A stretch of 64,000 nt of DNA from Deltaproteobacteria bacterium (GCA_016704445.1 JADJAE010000024.1:43994-107993); one strand, 5' to 3'. Positions 16,487-25,660 are shown, numbered from the stretch's first letter. Notes: generated from the letters alone by a model not told the origin. Translations and numbers: made by a program.

Positions 16487-17902
16487 ATGCACCGCCCACT
16501 GGTCTGGTTTCGCCGCGACCTGCGCGCCGACGACAACACCGCCCTACTCGCCGCCGCCGAGCGCTCCGACGGCGGGATCGTGGCGCTCTACGTCGTCTCC
16601 CCTGGAGAGTGGCGCTCCCACGACGACGCCCCGGTCAAGGTCGACCTCTGGCTGCGCAGCGTGGCGCTCCTCTCGGAGACCCTCGGCGCGCTCCACATCC
16701 CGCTGCTCGTCGAGAGCGCCGACGCCGCGGGTGACATCCCGGCCCTGGTGCGCCGCGTCGCGCACGAGCACGGCTGCACCGAGGTTCACGCCAACCGCGA
16801 GTACGAGGTCGACGAGTCGCGGAGAGACGTGGCCGTGCGCGAGGCGCTGGGGATGCCGCTGCACCTGCACGACGACCGCGTGCTGCTCCCTCCCGGCAGC
16901 GTCCGCACGCAGTCCGACACGGCCTATACGGTGTTCACTCCCTTCAAGCGACGATGGCTGGAGGTGCTCGCCGCAGCGTCCCCATCGCCCCGCCCGGCGC
17001 CTCCGCCCCAGAGGCCCATCAGGGACATCCGAGCGGGAGCGGTGCCGTCGAGGGTGGAGGGCTTCGCCTCGAAGGTCGACCCGGGGCTCTGGCCCGCCGG
17101 AGAGCCCGCCGCCGCGCGTCGGCTGGAGGCCTTCATCGCGAGTTCGTTGAGCGGATATCGCACCGGGCGAGACCTCCCCTCCATCGACGGGACCAGCGCG
17201 CTCTCTCCCTACCTGGCCGCGGGGGTGATCTCCCCACGACGCTGCCTCGCTGCGGCGATGGAGGCCAATGGTGGCCTCGCGGCGGGAGGTCGCGAGGGCC
17301 CCGACACGTGGATCTCCGAGCTCTGCTGGCGGGACTTCTACACCCACGTGATGGTGGCCTTTCCGAGGGTGAGCATGGGCCGCGCGTTTCGCACCGAGAC
17401 CGACCGGGTGCCCTGGAGAGACGCCCCCGACGAGCTCGCCCGCTGGCGCTCTGGAGAGACGGGCTATCCCCTGGTGGACGCCGCGATGCGACAGCTCCTC
17501 GCCACCGGCTGGATGCACAACCGGCTTCGTATGCTGGTGGCGATGTTTCTCACCAAGGACCTCTTGATCGACTGGCGCGAGGGCGAGCGCTTCTTCATGC
17601 GCCACCTGGTGGACGGCGACCTCGCGGCCAACAACGGCGGCTGGCAGTGGTCGTCCTCGACCGGAACCGACGCGCAGCCGTACTTTCGTATCTTCAATCC
17701 ATACACGCAGGCCAGCCGATATGACCCGGATGGGGCGTTCGTTCGCCGGTGGGTTCCGGAGCTGCGCTCTCTGGACAAGCGGGCGCTGCTCAACGTGGAG
17801 AAGATGGGCCCGCTGGAGCGCAGGAGGCTGGGCTATCCCGAGGCGATGGTCGACCACGCCGCCGCGAGGGCGCGCACGCTGGCGGCCTTCAAGGGGCTCT
17901 GA
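16487..17902 (+). CDS. phrB: Deoxyribodipyrimidine photolyase (class I CPD type)
   Basis: Light-dependent DNA repair enzyme carrying FAD and an antenna chromophore. The 471-residue length fits class I. Visible are the N-terminal photolyase domain (LVWFRRDLRADDNTAL), the FAD-binding TSALSPYLAAGVISPR, WISELCWRDFY, the GYPLVDAAMRQLLATGWMHNRLRM signature, and WQWSSSTGTDAQPYFRIFNP with the Trp chain for electron transfer. It stands alone, divergent from the PHA-system gene with a 91-base gap that must hold both promoters. Confidence 0.96.
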   Translation: MHRPLVWFRRDLRADDNTALLAAAERSDGGIVALYVVSPGEWRSHDDAPVKVDLWLRSVALLSETLGALHIPLLVESADAAGDIPALVRRVAHEHGCTEVHANREYEVDESRRDVAVREALGMPLHLHDDRVLLPPGSVRTQSDTAYTVFTPFKRRWLEVLAAASPSPRPAPPPQRPIRDIRAGAVPSRVEGFASKVDPGLWPAGEPAAARRLEAFIASSLSGYRTGRDLPSIDGTSALSPYLAAGVISPRRCLAAAMEANGGLAAGGREGPDTWISELCWRDFYTHVMVAFPRVSMGRAFRTETDRVPWRDAPDELARWRSGETGYPLVDAAMRQLLATGWMHNRLRMLVAMFLTKDLLIDWREGERFFMRHLVDGDLAANNGGWQWSSSTGTDAQPYFRIFNPYTQASRYDPDGAFVRRWVPELRSLDKRALLNVEKMGPLERRRLGYPEAMVDHAAARARTLAAFKGL

Positions 17903-17926
17903 GGCCGACTCCCACTCCCCGACTGA

Positions 17927-18316
17927 CTACTTCACCTGGGCCTTCATCTGGCCTGGCATGGTCACTTCGATGACGCCGCCCCAGGTGCACATGCACTTCG
18001 AGGTAGCGTTGAGCGCGGGCAGCATCTTGACCTTCACCATGGGAGCGCCCGGGACCCACGGCGCGGGAATGACCGGCACGCACGGCATCGGCGTCAGCAC
18101 GCCCAGGGCCGCCGCGGTGGCCGCCGCGACCGTCGGGTTCGCCAGCGAGTTGCACATCCCGAAGGGAGGGATGTTCTTCACCGGAACCTGATCGGCGATG
18201 TTGGCGATGGGCTGGGTGGTGCCCGAGACGCCCTTCTCGGGAGTGACGAGCAGCGAGGAGGGCGCCAGGCCGAAGCTGCACTTGAGGAGGGCGCCGTTGG
18301 CGACAAGAGGTGGCAT
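17927..18316 (-). CDS. DUF4280 PAAR-like protein
   Basis: A 129-residue protein of the DUF4280 family, predicted to form a PAAR-like cone that caps a type VI secretion (or related contractile) spike. Family marks are VANGALLKCSFGLAPSSL at the N-terminus, the mid-region NIPPFGMCNSLANP, and the C-terminal CTWGGVIEVTMPGQ. Several Cys (positions near 13, 54, 79 and 108-110) fit the family's conserved set. No other secretion genes or effector lie beside it in this window, so it is an orphan here. Confidence 0.82.
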   Translation of the reverse strand: MPPLVANGALLKCSFGLAPSSLLVTPEKGVSGTTQPIANIADQVPVKNIPPFGMCNSLANPTVAAATAAALGVLTPMPCVPVIPAPWVPGAPMVKVKMLPALNATSKCMCTWGGVIEVTMPGQMKAQVK

Positions 18317-18372
18317 CGCGTAGCTCCGTTCAGGCGGCGGGTTCTATCACGGGGCGCTGGCGGGCCGATGCG

Positions 18373-20080
18373 TCAGCCGTCGGCCACGAGGCGTCGGCCG
18401 AGCACGGTCTCGTTGCCGTCGGCGTCGCGGGCGATCACCTCGACGGCGTGGGTGCAGCCGTCGCGCACCGGGAGCGTCACCTCGCCGTCGAAGCCTGGCC
18501 TCGGACAGCCCGGGTAGTTGGGGTAGATCGCGCACACGTCCGCTCGCGCCGCGGTGCGAGCGAGGGTGGTGGCCATGACGCCGTCGACGCGAACCAGCAC
18601 CGAAGAGAGGGCGGCGTTGTCGAGGGCCCACCCGGCGACACGGAAGCGGCCGCCCAGGGCGCGGGCCGTGCTCGCGGCAGAGGGTGCGTCGAGGGCGCCG
18701 AAGGGAGCGCGGCGACGGGTGACCATGTCCATGAGCGAGCGCACGGTGTCGAAGCTGCCGAGGGTGAGGTAGGAGCGGCCGCGCACGGTGGCTCCCGCGG
18801 CGATGCCGAAGGACTGCCGAGGGCGGACGTTGTGGAAATAGGGAGCGCCGGTGCCGCTGCCTTCCCAGGCCTGGAAGTCCTGACCGGCGTGGTCCATGGA
18901 GAGGCCGACGCCGTAGTCGCGGGCGCGGTGCTGCCAGGTGACCCACGGGCCGGCGCTGCGGAAGTTGGCGTAGACGAAGCCGTCGTTGGCGGGGTTGTTC
19001 ACCGTGATGGGCGTCCCTGCCGAATCGAGGAGCAGCGGGAGGTCCGTGGAGGGGCCGCCGTGGCCTACGTAGAGGGTGGGAAACTCCTGCTCCGTGGGGA
19101 GATGCGAGATGGACTCCTGGGAGGTGATCTCCATGGAGACCTCGACGACGTTGCTGTGCACGAAGCGAAATCCGAGGGTGTAGGTGACTCCGGCCTCGAC
19201 CGCGGCCGGGGGGCAGGCCGAGCGGCGGCAGTCGGGGGCGTCCCAGTCGGGGTTCCACTGGGTGGGGCGCACCTCGACGACCATGCGGTCGCCCTCGAGG
19301 CCGCTGCGCAGCACCCGAGCGCCGTGGTTGCATTCGTCGCCGCCCTGCACCGGGTCCCAGCCCAGGTAGGTGATGGAGTTGCCGCAGGGGTTGGTTCCGG
19401 CGCAGGAGGCGTCGCGGGCGCACCGCTGAAACTGCCGCTGCGGATCGTAGAGGGCGACCTGAAGCTCCCTCCCGGTGTCGTTGGCGTCGATGGTGTTGGA
19501 GGCAGGCGAACCCTGCTGACCGAAGAACACCACCGAGCCTCCCCAGTCGAGCCGCACCGCGATCTCCGCGACCCCGGAAGGCCCCGAGAGGTAGAGGTCC
19601 CGATGGGCTCCGGAGGCGACCATGCGGGTGGTCGGGACCCCGACGGTGGCAAGGCCGGTAGAGGCCCAAGGGTCGGCGTCGGGGGGAGGCGCCGGCAGCG
19701 TCGGGCACACGCGCACCGGCGGAACATCGGGGGAATCCACGCCGACATCGCGAATGGGAGGGACGTCGATGGCAGGAGGGATGTCACGGACGGGAGGGGA
19801 TATCGATGGCAGGAGGGACATCGACGGCGGGAGGGATGTCGAGGACGGGAGGGACGTCGACGGCGGGAGGGACGTCGACGGCAGGAGGGATGTCGAGCAC
19901 GGGAGGGATGTCACGGACGAGAGGGACGTCGACGCCCGCATCGACCTGGGCGCTGACTGCGTCGTCGGCGTCCTTCAGCGCCCCTGCGTCGTCGGGCACC
20001 ACCATCGCGGGCTCGGCCGCGCAGCCCCACAGCACCGCGACCCCTGACAGCCACCTGAACGCTACGCCTGCTCTGCTCAC
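18373..20080 (-). CDS. Large lipoprotein with D-[IV]-P-P repeat spacer (frameshifted in this sequence)
   Basis: Surface lipoprotein of unknown function, about 568 residues after repair. MSRAGVAFRWLSGVAVLWGC is a lipoprotein signal with a lipobox. Residues about 45-125 are tandem hexapeptides of the type D-[IV]-P-P-[AV]-[VIL]. The remaining 440 residues are globular, with Cys pairs (for example CARDASCAGTNPCG) and a beta-rich look; the end (VIARDADGNETVLGRRLVADG, seen in part) resembles an Ig-like fold. The frame changes inside the repeat at the G run 19796-19799: removing one G restores IDIPPVRDIPP in register. I treat it as one gene with a sequencing insertion. Confidence 0.75.
19738..19938 (-). 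repeat. 18-bp tandem repeats encoding the D-[IV]-P-P spacer
   Basis: About eleven degenerate 18-base units encode the hexapeptide spacer of the lipoprotein. This is a coding repeat, not a CRISPR or intergenic array; copy number could vary between strains. Confidence 0.75.
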
Positions 20081-20157
20081 GCGGGCAGTCTCTCATGACT
20101 CCGCCGTCGTCGCGGTTGCGACGCGGCCGCCGACATGCGCTATCACCCCCTCCGCTC

Positions 20158-21099
20158 ATGACCACTGCCCGCATCGGCGTCGTGCTCAACGCCAACGCTG
20201 GACGCACCCGCCGCGACCCCGGCCTCGCCGACCGGCTCCGCGCGAAGCTCTCCAGCCACGACCTCCTGGTGGCCACGCGCTCACCCGATGAGCTCTCCGC
20301 CGCGGCCGAGCGCTTCCGCGCTCACGGCGTGACCCTGCTCGCGGTGGTCGGAGGCGACGGGAGCGCGAGCGTTACGCTGTCGGCCTTCGCGCGGGTCTAC
20401 GGGTCCACCCCGCTGCCCCCGGTGGCGCTGCTCCGCGGCGGAACGATGAACACCGTCGCCAACGGCTGCGACACCCCCCGCGGCAATCCCGTCTCGTTGC
20501 TTACGTCGCTGGTAAAACGGGTGCGCTCGGGCCACGGGCTGCGCACCTCGCTGCGCTCCACCATCGCGATCGGCGACCGCTTCGGGTTCCTCTTCGGGAC
20601 GGGCGTGGTCGAGGGCTTCCTGCACGCCTACTACGCCAACGGCACGCCGACGCCGCTCAGCGCCGCCGGGGTGCTGGCGCGCGGCGTGGCCTCGGCGGTG
20701 GTGGGCGGTCCGCTGGTGCGCCGCATCGCCGCCCCCTGCCGCGCCTCGGTGGACTTCGCCGACGGAGCGCACTGGCCCCTGCAGGACTACCTCACCCTCG
20801 CCGCCGGCACCGTCGACCAGATCGGCCTCGGGTTTCGCCCCTTCCTGCGCTGCGACGAGCGCCCGGAGACCTTCCACCTGCTGGGCATCTACGCCCCGGT
20901 GGTGGACCTCGCGCGCGAGCTCCCTCGCATCCGCCTCGCCCGCCCCATGCGCCCCGGCCACGCGCTCGACCGGGTCAGCGACCACGCGACGATCCGCTTC
21001 GAGAGCGGCCTCGCGCGCTACATGCTCGACGGCGAGCTCTTCGAGACCCCAGGCGACCTCACGCTCACCGCCGGGCCCTCCATCGCCATCGTGCGCTGA
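20158..21099 (+). CDS. Diacylglycerol kinase-catalytic-domain lipid kinase
   Basis: A 313-residue protein of the DAGK/sphingosine-kinase-like superfamily (DgkB/YegS type), predicted to phosphorylate a lipid at the inner membrane. The nucleotide loop is VVGGDGSASVTLSAF (near residue 60; usual form GGDGT) followed by LLRGGTMNTVANG (usual GTxNDF/A), both intact in outline. The C-terminal half is beta-rich with YMLDGELFE, the family's typical final block. The ATG at 20158 is preferred to an in-frame upstream codon at 20095. It is followed by a bidirectional terminator. Confidence 0.85.
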   Translation: MTTARIGVVLNANAGRTRRDPGLADRLRAKLSSHDLLVATRSPDELSAAAERFRAHGVTLLAVVGGDGSASVTLSAFARVYGSTPLPPVALLRGGTMNTVANGCDTPRGNPVSLLTSLVKRVRSGHGLRTSLRSTIAIGDRFGFLFGTGVVEGFLHAYYANGTPTPLSAAGVLARGVASAVVGGPLVRRIAAPCRASVDFADGAHWPLQDYLTLAAGTVDQIGLGFRPFLRCDERPETFHLLGIYAPVVDLARELPRIRLARPMRPGHALDRVSDHATIRFESGLARYMLDGELFETPGDLTLTAGPSIAIVR

Positions 21100-21139
21100 C
21101 GAGCGCCGCGGCCCCCAAGGGCCCTCCATTGGGACCAAT

Positions 21140-21173
21140 GAAAAGGCCCCGTTTCCTGCTGGAAACGAGGCCT
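21140..21173 (-). terminator. Rho-independent terminator of the tRNA gene (probably bidirectional)
   Basis: A 13-bp stem (21144-21156 with 21161-21173, one G-T pair) encloses the loop TGCT. On the minus strand it is followed by TTTT, so it should end the tRNA transcript; on the plus strand it is followed by the T-rich CTTCTTCTCT, so it may also end the lipid kinase transcript. Confidence 0.85.
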
Positions 21174-21184
21174 CTTCTTCTCTG

Positions 21185-21258
21185 TACCGGCGGTCGGAAT
21201 TGAACCAACGACCTTGGGATTATGATTCCCCTGCTCTAACCGACTGAGCTACACCGGC
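21185..21258 (-). tRNA. tRNA with CAT anticodon (Met elongator, or Ile2)
   Basis: A 74-base cloverleaf on the minus strand: acceptor GCCGGTG pairing with CGCCGGT (one G-U at the top), D-arm GCTC...GAGC with GGTTA in the loop, anticodon stem GGGGA/TCCCA with loop ATCATAA, variable AGGTC, and T-arm GTTGG TTCAATT CCGAC. The discriminator is A and CCA is not encoded. The anticodon CAT could be elongator Met or lysidine-modified Ile2; the G1-U72 start of the acceptor and the overall resemblance do not settle it. It is not the initiator, which would carry three G-C pairs in the anticodon stem. Confidence 0.92.
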
Positions 21259-21270
21259 ATCGGGGCGCGC

Positions 21271-21298
21271 AATCTACCGATCCACGGCGCGGTGTCAA
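21271..21298 (-). promoter_or_regulatory. tRNA promoter
   Basis: On the minus strand TTGACA (21293-21298) and TAGATT (21271-21276) are separated by 16 bases and end 12 bases before the tRNA. This is the strongest sigma-70-like promoter in the window. Confidence 0.8.
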
Positions 21299-21377
21299 AC
21301 AATTCCTCGCCTCGGGGCGCACCTTTCGCGCCTTCCTGCGCTGCGGCCGATGGGGATATAACCGCCGCCACCCACCG

Positions 21378-22037
21378 ATGAGCGACATCTCCCCGAACGA
21401 ACGCGACCGGCTGCTCGAGCACTTCGGTCGCCGCTACGCCAACGGCGAGGTGATCTTCCGCGAGGGCGACCCCGCCCGCGAGGTGTTCATGCTGCAGGAG
21501 GGCCGGGTGCGCGTCGCCAAGCGCGTGCGCAACGTCGAGCGCTCGATGCACATCCTCAAGCCCGGCGACCTCTTCGGCGAGGTGGCCCTGGTGCCGGGAT
21601 CGCTCCGCAACGGCAGCGCCTTCGCCCTCTCCGACGTGGTCGTGCTGGCGCTCGACCCTGACACCTTCACCCAGCTCCTCTCCGGCAGCCCCGCGGTCGC
21701 CACGCGCCTCGTGCAGCAGCTCGTGCGTCGCCTTCGCGACTCCGAAGACCAGCTCGAGAACGTGCTGCTGCGCGACCCCACCTCCAAGGTCGTCAACACC
21801 CTCCTCAAGCTCGCCGCCGAGACCGGCCGCACCTCCGGCGGCGCGCAGATCGCCGTGTCCCCGCTCGAGCTCTCCGCCCGCGCCTCCCTCGACGTCGACG
21901 CGGTCAAGCGCGCGGTGCTCCAGCTCCGCGAGCTGCAGTACATCCGCATCGCCGAGGAGAAGGTCGCCATCGACGACATCGACGCACTGCGACGCCTCTA
22001 CACCCTGCTCGGCATGCACGAGCAGGTGCGCGGCTGA
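21378..22037 (+). CDS. Crp/Fnr-family transcriptional regulator
   Basis: A 219-residue regulator with an N-terminal cyclic-nucleotide-binding beta roll (residues about 10-125; the phosphate-binding-cassette region reads LKPGDLFGEVALVPGSLRNGSAFA) and a C-terminal winged helix (about 145-215). The cassette keeps GE but lacks the RS-T pattern of true cAMP binders, so the ligand is uncertain. The recognition helix region SARASLDVDAVKRAVLQLRELQYI is clear. No Fe-S cysteines are present, so it is not Fnr-like. Targets cannot be assigned. Confidence 0.85.
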   Translation: MSDISPNERDRLLEHFGRRYANGEVIFREGDPAREVFMLQEGRVRVAKRVRNVERSMHILKPGDLFGEVALVPGSLRNGSAFALSDVVVLALDPDTFTQLLSGSPAVATRLVQQLVRRLRDSEDQLENVLLRDPTSKVVNTLLKLAAETGRTSGGAQIAVSPLELSARASLDVDAVKRAVLQLRELQYIRIAEEKVAIDDIDALRRLYTLLGMHEQVRG

Positions 22038-22071
22038 CAGCCCTCACCCCGGGCAATTGTCAAATTCCGGG

Positions 22072-22100
22072 TTGACCCTTCCCGGAGCCTTCGGTTAGAT
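22072..22100 (+). promoter_or_regulatory. Promoter of the TPR lipoprotein-rodZ-recO operon
   Basis: TTGACC (22072-22077), a 17-base spacer and TTAGAT (22095-22100) stand 36 bases upstream of the ATG. The AT-rich AATTGTCAAATT just before the -35 is a partial palindrome that could be an UP element or operator. Confidence 0.65.
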
Positions 22101-22135
22101 GCGCTGCTCTACGGCCCGGTCAGAAACGTGACGTG

Positions 22136-22966
22136 ATGCCTTCGAATGACATCGGTCGCCTGAAACACAGCCGCTTCGCTTGCTTGATCGTCGGTTGGCT
22201 TGCTGTCGCAGGATGGTCCTGCGGCGGCGTCAGTGAAGAAGCACGACTGCAATCACAGGCGGACTTGAACCTGGGACGAGCCATGTTCGCGGACGAGAAC
22301 AACGCCGAGGGAGCCATTCCTCCCCTCGAGCGCTCGATCCGCCGTGACCCCGAGAACGCCGAGGCCCACCACATGCTGGGCCTGGTCTACGGCCGGCTCG
22401 GGCACTTCTCCCGCGCCGAGGCCCCGCTCCGCCGCGCGGTCGAGCTCTTCGCCATCCAGTCGGTCGACAACGAGAGCCTCCGGTCGTCGCTCGCCGACGC
22501 CCGCAACTCCCTCGGCGTCGTGCTGATGAACCTCGGCCGCCACGAAGAGGCCCTCCCCATCCTCCGCCTCGCCACGGAGGAGATCACCTACGGCAGCCAG
22601 CACCTCGCCCTCGGCAACCTCGGCCTCGCGTACATCCGCAGGCAGCGGCTCCCCGAGGCCATCGAGGTGCTCCAGCGCGCCGTGCGCCGCCAGCCCACCT
22701 TTTGCGTCGGCAACGCTCGCCTCGGCGAAGCCTACGCCCGCTCCAACGACGCCCCGCACGCCCTCGAGGCCCTCGACCGCGCCATCGCGACCACCGTCGC
22801 GGGGTGCGACCAGTTCCAGGACGCCTTCCTCTGGCGCGCCAAGGCGCGCATCCAGCTTCATCAACCAGACGCCGCACGGGAAGACCTCCAGCGCTGCGTC
22901 ACCCTCGGAGCCAACACGCCCGAGGGACAGGAGTGCGCATCGCTCGGAAGGTCCGTGGCCCCATGA
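22136..22966 (+). CDS. TPR lipoprotein, PilF/PilW/Tgl-like
   Basis: A 276-residue lipoprotein with signal and lipobox (LAVAGWSC) and about five tetratricopeptide repeats (residues 40-260; e.g. AEAHHMLGLVYGRLGHFSRAEAPL). In proteobacteria the pilot protein PilF (PilW; Tgl in Myxococcus) inserts the type IV pilus secretin and is encoded next to rodZ and hisS, exactly the neighbourhood seen here. That synteny is the main reason for the name; TPR sequence alone would not be enough. The ATG at 22136 is preferred over the GTG three bases before. Confidence 0.7.
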   Translation: MPSNDIGRLKHSRFACLIVGWLAVAGWSCGGVSEEARLQSQADLNLGRAMFADENNAEGAIPPLERSIRRDPENAEAHHMLGLVYGRLGHFSRAEAPLRRAVELFAIQSVDNESLRSSLADARNSLGVVLMNLGRHEEALPILRLATEEITYGSQHLALGNLGLAYIRRQRLPEAIEVLQRAVRRQPTFCVGNARLGEAYARSNDAPHALEALDRAIATTVAGCDQFQDAFLWRAKARIQLHQPDAAREDLQRCVTLGANTPEGQECASLGRSVAP

Positions 22967-23027
22967 GCGTGCGCGTGGTCAACCCCTCAGCCCCCGCGGC
23001 TGTCCCCCATCCCGCACCGAGGTGTTG

Positions 23028-23456
23028 ATGGAACCCATCGGGACATTCCTGCGGCGTGAGCGCGAAGATCGAGGCCTTTCCCTCGACGAGATCGCCGACG
23101 TCACCCGCATCCCGTCTCAGTCTCTCGCCCTTCTCGAAGAAGGGCGCTTCGAGTCCCTCCCCGGAGACCCCTTCGTGCGCGGCTTCCTCCGCGCCTACGC
23201 CCGCGCCCTCGGGGTGAAGACCGACGACGTCCTCGCGCGCTACTCCATCGAGGTGCGCCTCCGCGACGTGCTCCCGCTGCCGCCGCGCATGCTCGACGAC
23301 AGCGACGCCCGCGGCCGGCGCTTCGGCCTCGCCATCGCCCTCGTCGTGTTCGCCGTCCTGGCCACGCTGGCGATGTCCTTCCTCCTTCGCCCCCGCGCGC
23401 AAGACCGCCCGGAGCAGCTCTCCAGCCGCGTCACCCTCCGCCTCCCCGCCGTGTGA
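23028..23456 (+). CDS. RodZ-like helix-turn-helix membrane protein
   Basis: A 142-residue protein with an N-terminal Xre-type HTH (MEPIGTFLRREREDRGLSL, EIADVTRIPSQSLALLEEG, FVRGFLRAYARALGV) and one membrane segment (about residues 100-121), followed by a short tail. The HTH-25 pattern with LRxxREdrGLSLdEIA and FxRGFlRxYA is diagnostic of RodZ, the MreB-binding shape protein. The periplasmic domain is much shorter than in E. coli RodZ. It lies between the PilF-like gene and recO; its stop overlaps recO's GTG start. Confidence 0.78.
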   Translation: MEPIGTFLRREREDRGLSLDEIADVTRIPSQSLALLEEGRFESLPGDPFVRGFLRAYARALGVKTDDVLARYSIEVRLRDVLPLPPRMLDDSDARGRRFGLAIALVVFAVLATLAMSFLLRPRAQDRPEQLSSRVTLRLPAV

Positions 23457-24184
23457 CCGAGCACCTCGCTCGCGCCTTCGTCCTCGACCGTCGCCCCCAC
23501 CGCGAACAAGACCTCCGCGTCACGCTCCTCACCGAGCACGGCGCCCGCGTCGACGCCGTCGCCCTCAACGCCCAGCGCTCCAAGCGCCGCTTCATGGGCG
23601 CCCTCTCCCCGCTGGTTCTTTACCGGGTGCGGTACTCCACCACCCCGAAGGCCACCCGCCTCGACGAGGCCCAGGTCGAACAGGTCTGGCCCGGGCTCTC
23701 CCGCGCCCTGCGCTCGCAGACCGCCGCCCTCGCCGCCACGGGCATCGTCCGCGCCGTCGCCGAGCCCACCCCCCACGACGGCGCGCTCTTCCTGCTGCTG
23801 GGCGAGCTCTACACCGCCGCCGCCGCCAGCGACGACCGCGACGCCCTCGCCGGCCGCCTCGTGCGCTTCGCCTTCGAGGTGCTCGACCACACCGGCCACG
23901 CCGTCGCCCTCGACCGCTGCGTGCGCTGCGACACCCCGGCCCCGGACGGCGCCCGCGTCACCGTCGACCCCCACGCCGGCGGCATCGTCTGCCGCGGCTG
24001 CGGCGGCGGCACCTACGCGATGTCCGCGGCGGACCGCGCCGACCTGCGCTCCGTCCTCGCCGGGGACTACGCCATCGGCCGCGCGGAGATGCTCCGCTGG
24101 GCCGCGCGCATCATCGAGGGCGTCTCCGTCGACGCCGCGGGCTCCATCGCGGGCGTGGTCGAGCACTTCGACCCGCGCGGCTGA
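23453..24184 (+). CDS. recO: DNA repair protein RecO
   Basis: RecF-pathway mediator that loads RecA on SSB-coated single-stranded DNA. The 243-residue protein has the N-terminal OB fold (AFVLDRRPHREQDLRVTLLTEHGAR), the helical core, and the zinc-binding quartet CVRC...CRGC near residues 160-185. The GTG start at 23453 overlaps the rodZ-like stop. It contains an exact copy of the dispersed TACC-N6-GGTA motif at 23621. Confidence 0.93.
   Translation: MTEHLARAFVLDRRPHREQDLRVTLLTEHGARVDAVALNAQRSKRRFMGALSPLVLYRVRYSTTPKATRLDEAQVEQVWPGLSRALRSQTAALAATGIVRAVAEPTPHDGALFLLLGELYTAAAASDDRDALAGRLVRFAFEVLDHTGHAVALDRCVRCDTPAPDGARVTVDPHAGGIVCRGCGGGTYAMSAADRADLRSVLAGDYAIGRAEMLRWAARIIEGVSVDAAGSIAGVVEHFDPRG
23621..23634. 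other. TACC-N6-GGTA motif inside recO
   Basis: TACC-GGGTGC-GGTA with flanks CTTTACC...GGTACT. The codons before it (GTT CTT) are rare in this gene and complete the CTTTACC half of the motif. Confidence 0.6.
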
Positions 24185-24199
24185 AGACGCCGCCGCCGC

Positions 24200-25660
24200 T
24201 CAGCTCCAGGCCGCGGGCGGAACCCAGCCCCCGAGCGCCTCTTCGAGCGCCTGCGCCACCGCGATGGGGACGTGGTCCTGGCCGCGCGCCCCGACGACCT
24301 GCACGCCCACCGGGAGCGCCCGCGCGTCGAGCCCCAGCGGCACCTGCGTCACCGGCACCTCCAGCACGTTGAAGACCCCCGTGAAGCCCGCGTCGGCGAA
24401 GCGCAGCAGCGGCGCGTGGTGCTTCGGCGCCACCCGCGGGTGCGACGGAAACAGGATCACGTTGTTCGCCCCCAGCAGCTCGTCGACGCGCCCGCGGAGA
24501 TGCTCGATGCGCGCGGTCATCGTCATGAGCCGCGCCGAGAGCAGCATCGGCAGGTACTCGGCCAGCGCGAGGCCCAGCGCGGGGAGCGTGTAGTCCGAGC
24601 GCCCCGCGACGGACATGGGCAGCTCGCGAAGCACCGAGGCCGTGCTCATCGCCGGCCCCTCGCCGCCCAGCAGCGCCGCGAAGCTCACCTTGTTGCGAGA
24701 GTGCATCGCCGCGCTCCAGAGCTCGAAGGCGTCGGAGAGGCCAGGGATGGAGGTCTTCACGATGCGGGCGCCGCGGCGAGCGAGGGCCTGCACCGCGGCC
24801 TCCTGGGCGTCGAGCAGGGCGGCCTCGATGGGGAAGCGCTGGAGGCTCTTGTCGTCGCGGACGTCGTGCACCGTGACGGTCGAGAGGTCGACCGCGTCGG
24901 GGTCGCCCAGGTGCATCGCGCGGCACATCGGGTCGCCCGCGTCGGGGCCCGCGAGGAGCCGGAGCAGGGGCATCAGGTCGCGCGCGCTGCGGGTGAGCGG
25001 GCCGGTCGAGAGCATCAGCGCGGCGGAGCCGGTGGCCTGCGGAAACTGCCCGCTCGACGGCACCAGACCGCCGGAGGGCTTGTGCCCGAAGACGCCGTTG
25101 AAGAAGGCCGGCATGCGGATCGATCCGCCGATGTCGGAGCCGAGGCCGAAGGGCGACGCGCCGCTGCCGACCATCGCCCCCTCGCCGCCGGAGCTTCCGC
25201 CGGAGGTGCGCCCCGTGTCGTAGGCGCTGGTGGTGCGGCCGTACACGCGGTTGACCGACTCCATCCACATGCACAGCTCGGAGGTGTTGGTCACCCCGAG
25301 CACGATGGCGCCCGCCGCCCGCAGGCGCTGCACCGTCACCGCGTCACCGCCGGCGCGGACGCCTCGGCGGGAGACCAGGCCGGCGGTCCATGGCATCCCC
25401 GTCACCGAGAACGACTCCTTGATGGTGCACGGGACGCCGTGCAGCAGGGGCAGGTCGTCGGGGCTCTTCGCGCGCCGGGCGTCCGCGGCGTCGGCCTCCG
25501 CGCGGGCGTCGTCGAAGCGGTCGCTCACCATCGCGTTGACCTGCGGGTTCACCCGGCGCACTTGGGCGATGTGCGACTCGACCACCTCCCGGCTGCTCAC
25601 GCGGCCGGTACGGATCATCGCGGCGAGGTCGAGGGCAGAGCAGCGGTGCAGATCGTTCAC
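24200..25660 (-). CDS. Amidase-signature family hydrolase
   Basis: A 486-residue amidase-signature enzyme. The Ser-Ser-Lys triad is visible: Lys in VPCTIKESFSVTG (near residue 81), Ser in the GGSSGGEG loop (near 155) and the nucleophile Ser in GSDIGGSIRMPA (near 178). The C-terminal half (FPSHPRVAPKHHAPL, VFNVLEVPVTQVPLG) resembles fatty-acid-amide-hydrolase-2-like members more than the GatA subunit, and no gatB or gatC is near. It interrupts the recO-hisS interval on the opposite strand, starting at a GTG. Confidence 0.87.
   Translation of the reverse strand: MNDLHRCSALDLAAMIRTGRVSSREVVESHIAQVRRVNPQVNAMVSDRFDDARAEADAADARRAKSPDDLPLLHGVPCTIKESFSVTGMPWTAGLVSRRGVRAGGDAVTVQRLRAAGAIVLGVTNTSELCMWMESVNRVYGRTTSAYDTGRTSGGSSGGEGAMVGSGASPFGLGSDIGGSIRMPAFFNGVFGHKPSGGLVPSSGQFPQATGSAALMLSTGPLTRSARDLMPLLRLLAGPDAGDPMCRAMHLGDPDAVDLSTVTVHDVRDDKSLQRFPIEAALLDAQEAAVQALARRGARIVKTSIPGLSDAFELWSAAMHSRNKVSFAALLGGEGPAMSTASVLRELPMSVAGRSDYTLPALGLALAEYLPMLLSARLMTMTARIEHLRGRVDELLGANNVILFPSHPRVAPKHHAPLLRFADAGFTGVFNVLEVPVTQVPLGLDARALPVGVQVVGARGQDHVPIAVAQALEEALGGWVPPAAWS

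Noticed and set aside
19738..19938. Tandem repeats as a possible CRISPR array
   Set aside because: The repeats are contiguous, without spacers, and encode an in-frame hexapeptide of a lipoprotein; no cas genes are near.
21185..21258. Initiator tRNA-fMet
   Set aside because: The anticodon stem does not have the three consecutive G-C pairs (GGG/CCC) next to the loop, and position 1-72 is G-U rather than the initiator mismatch C-A.
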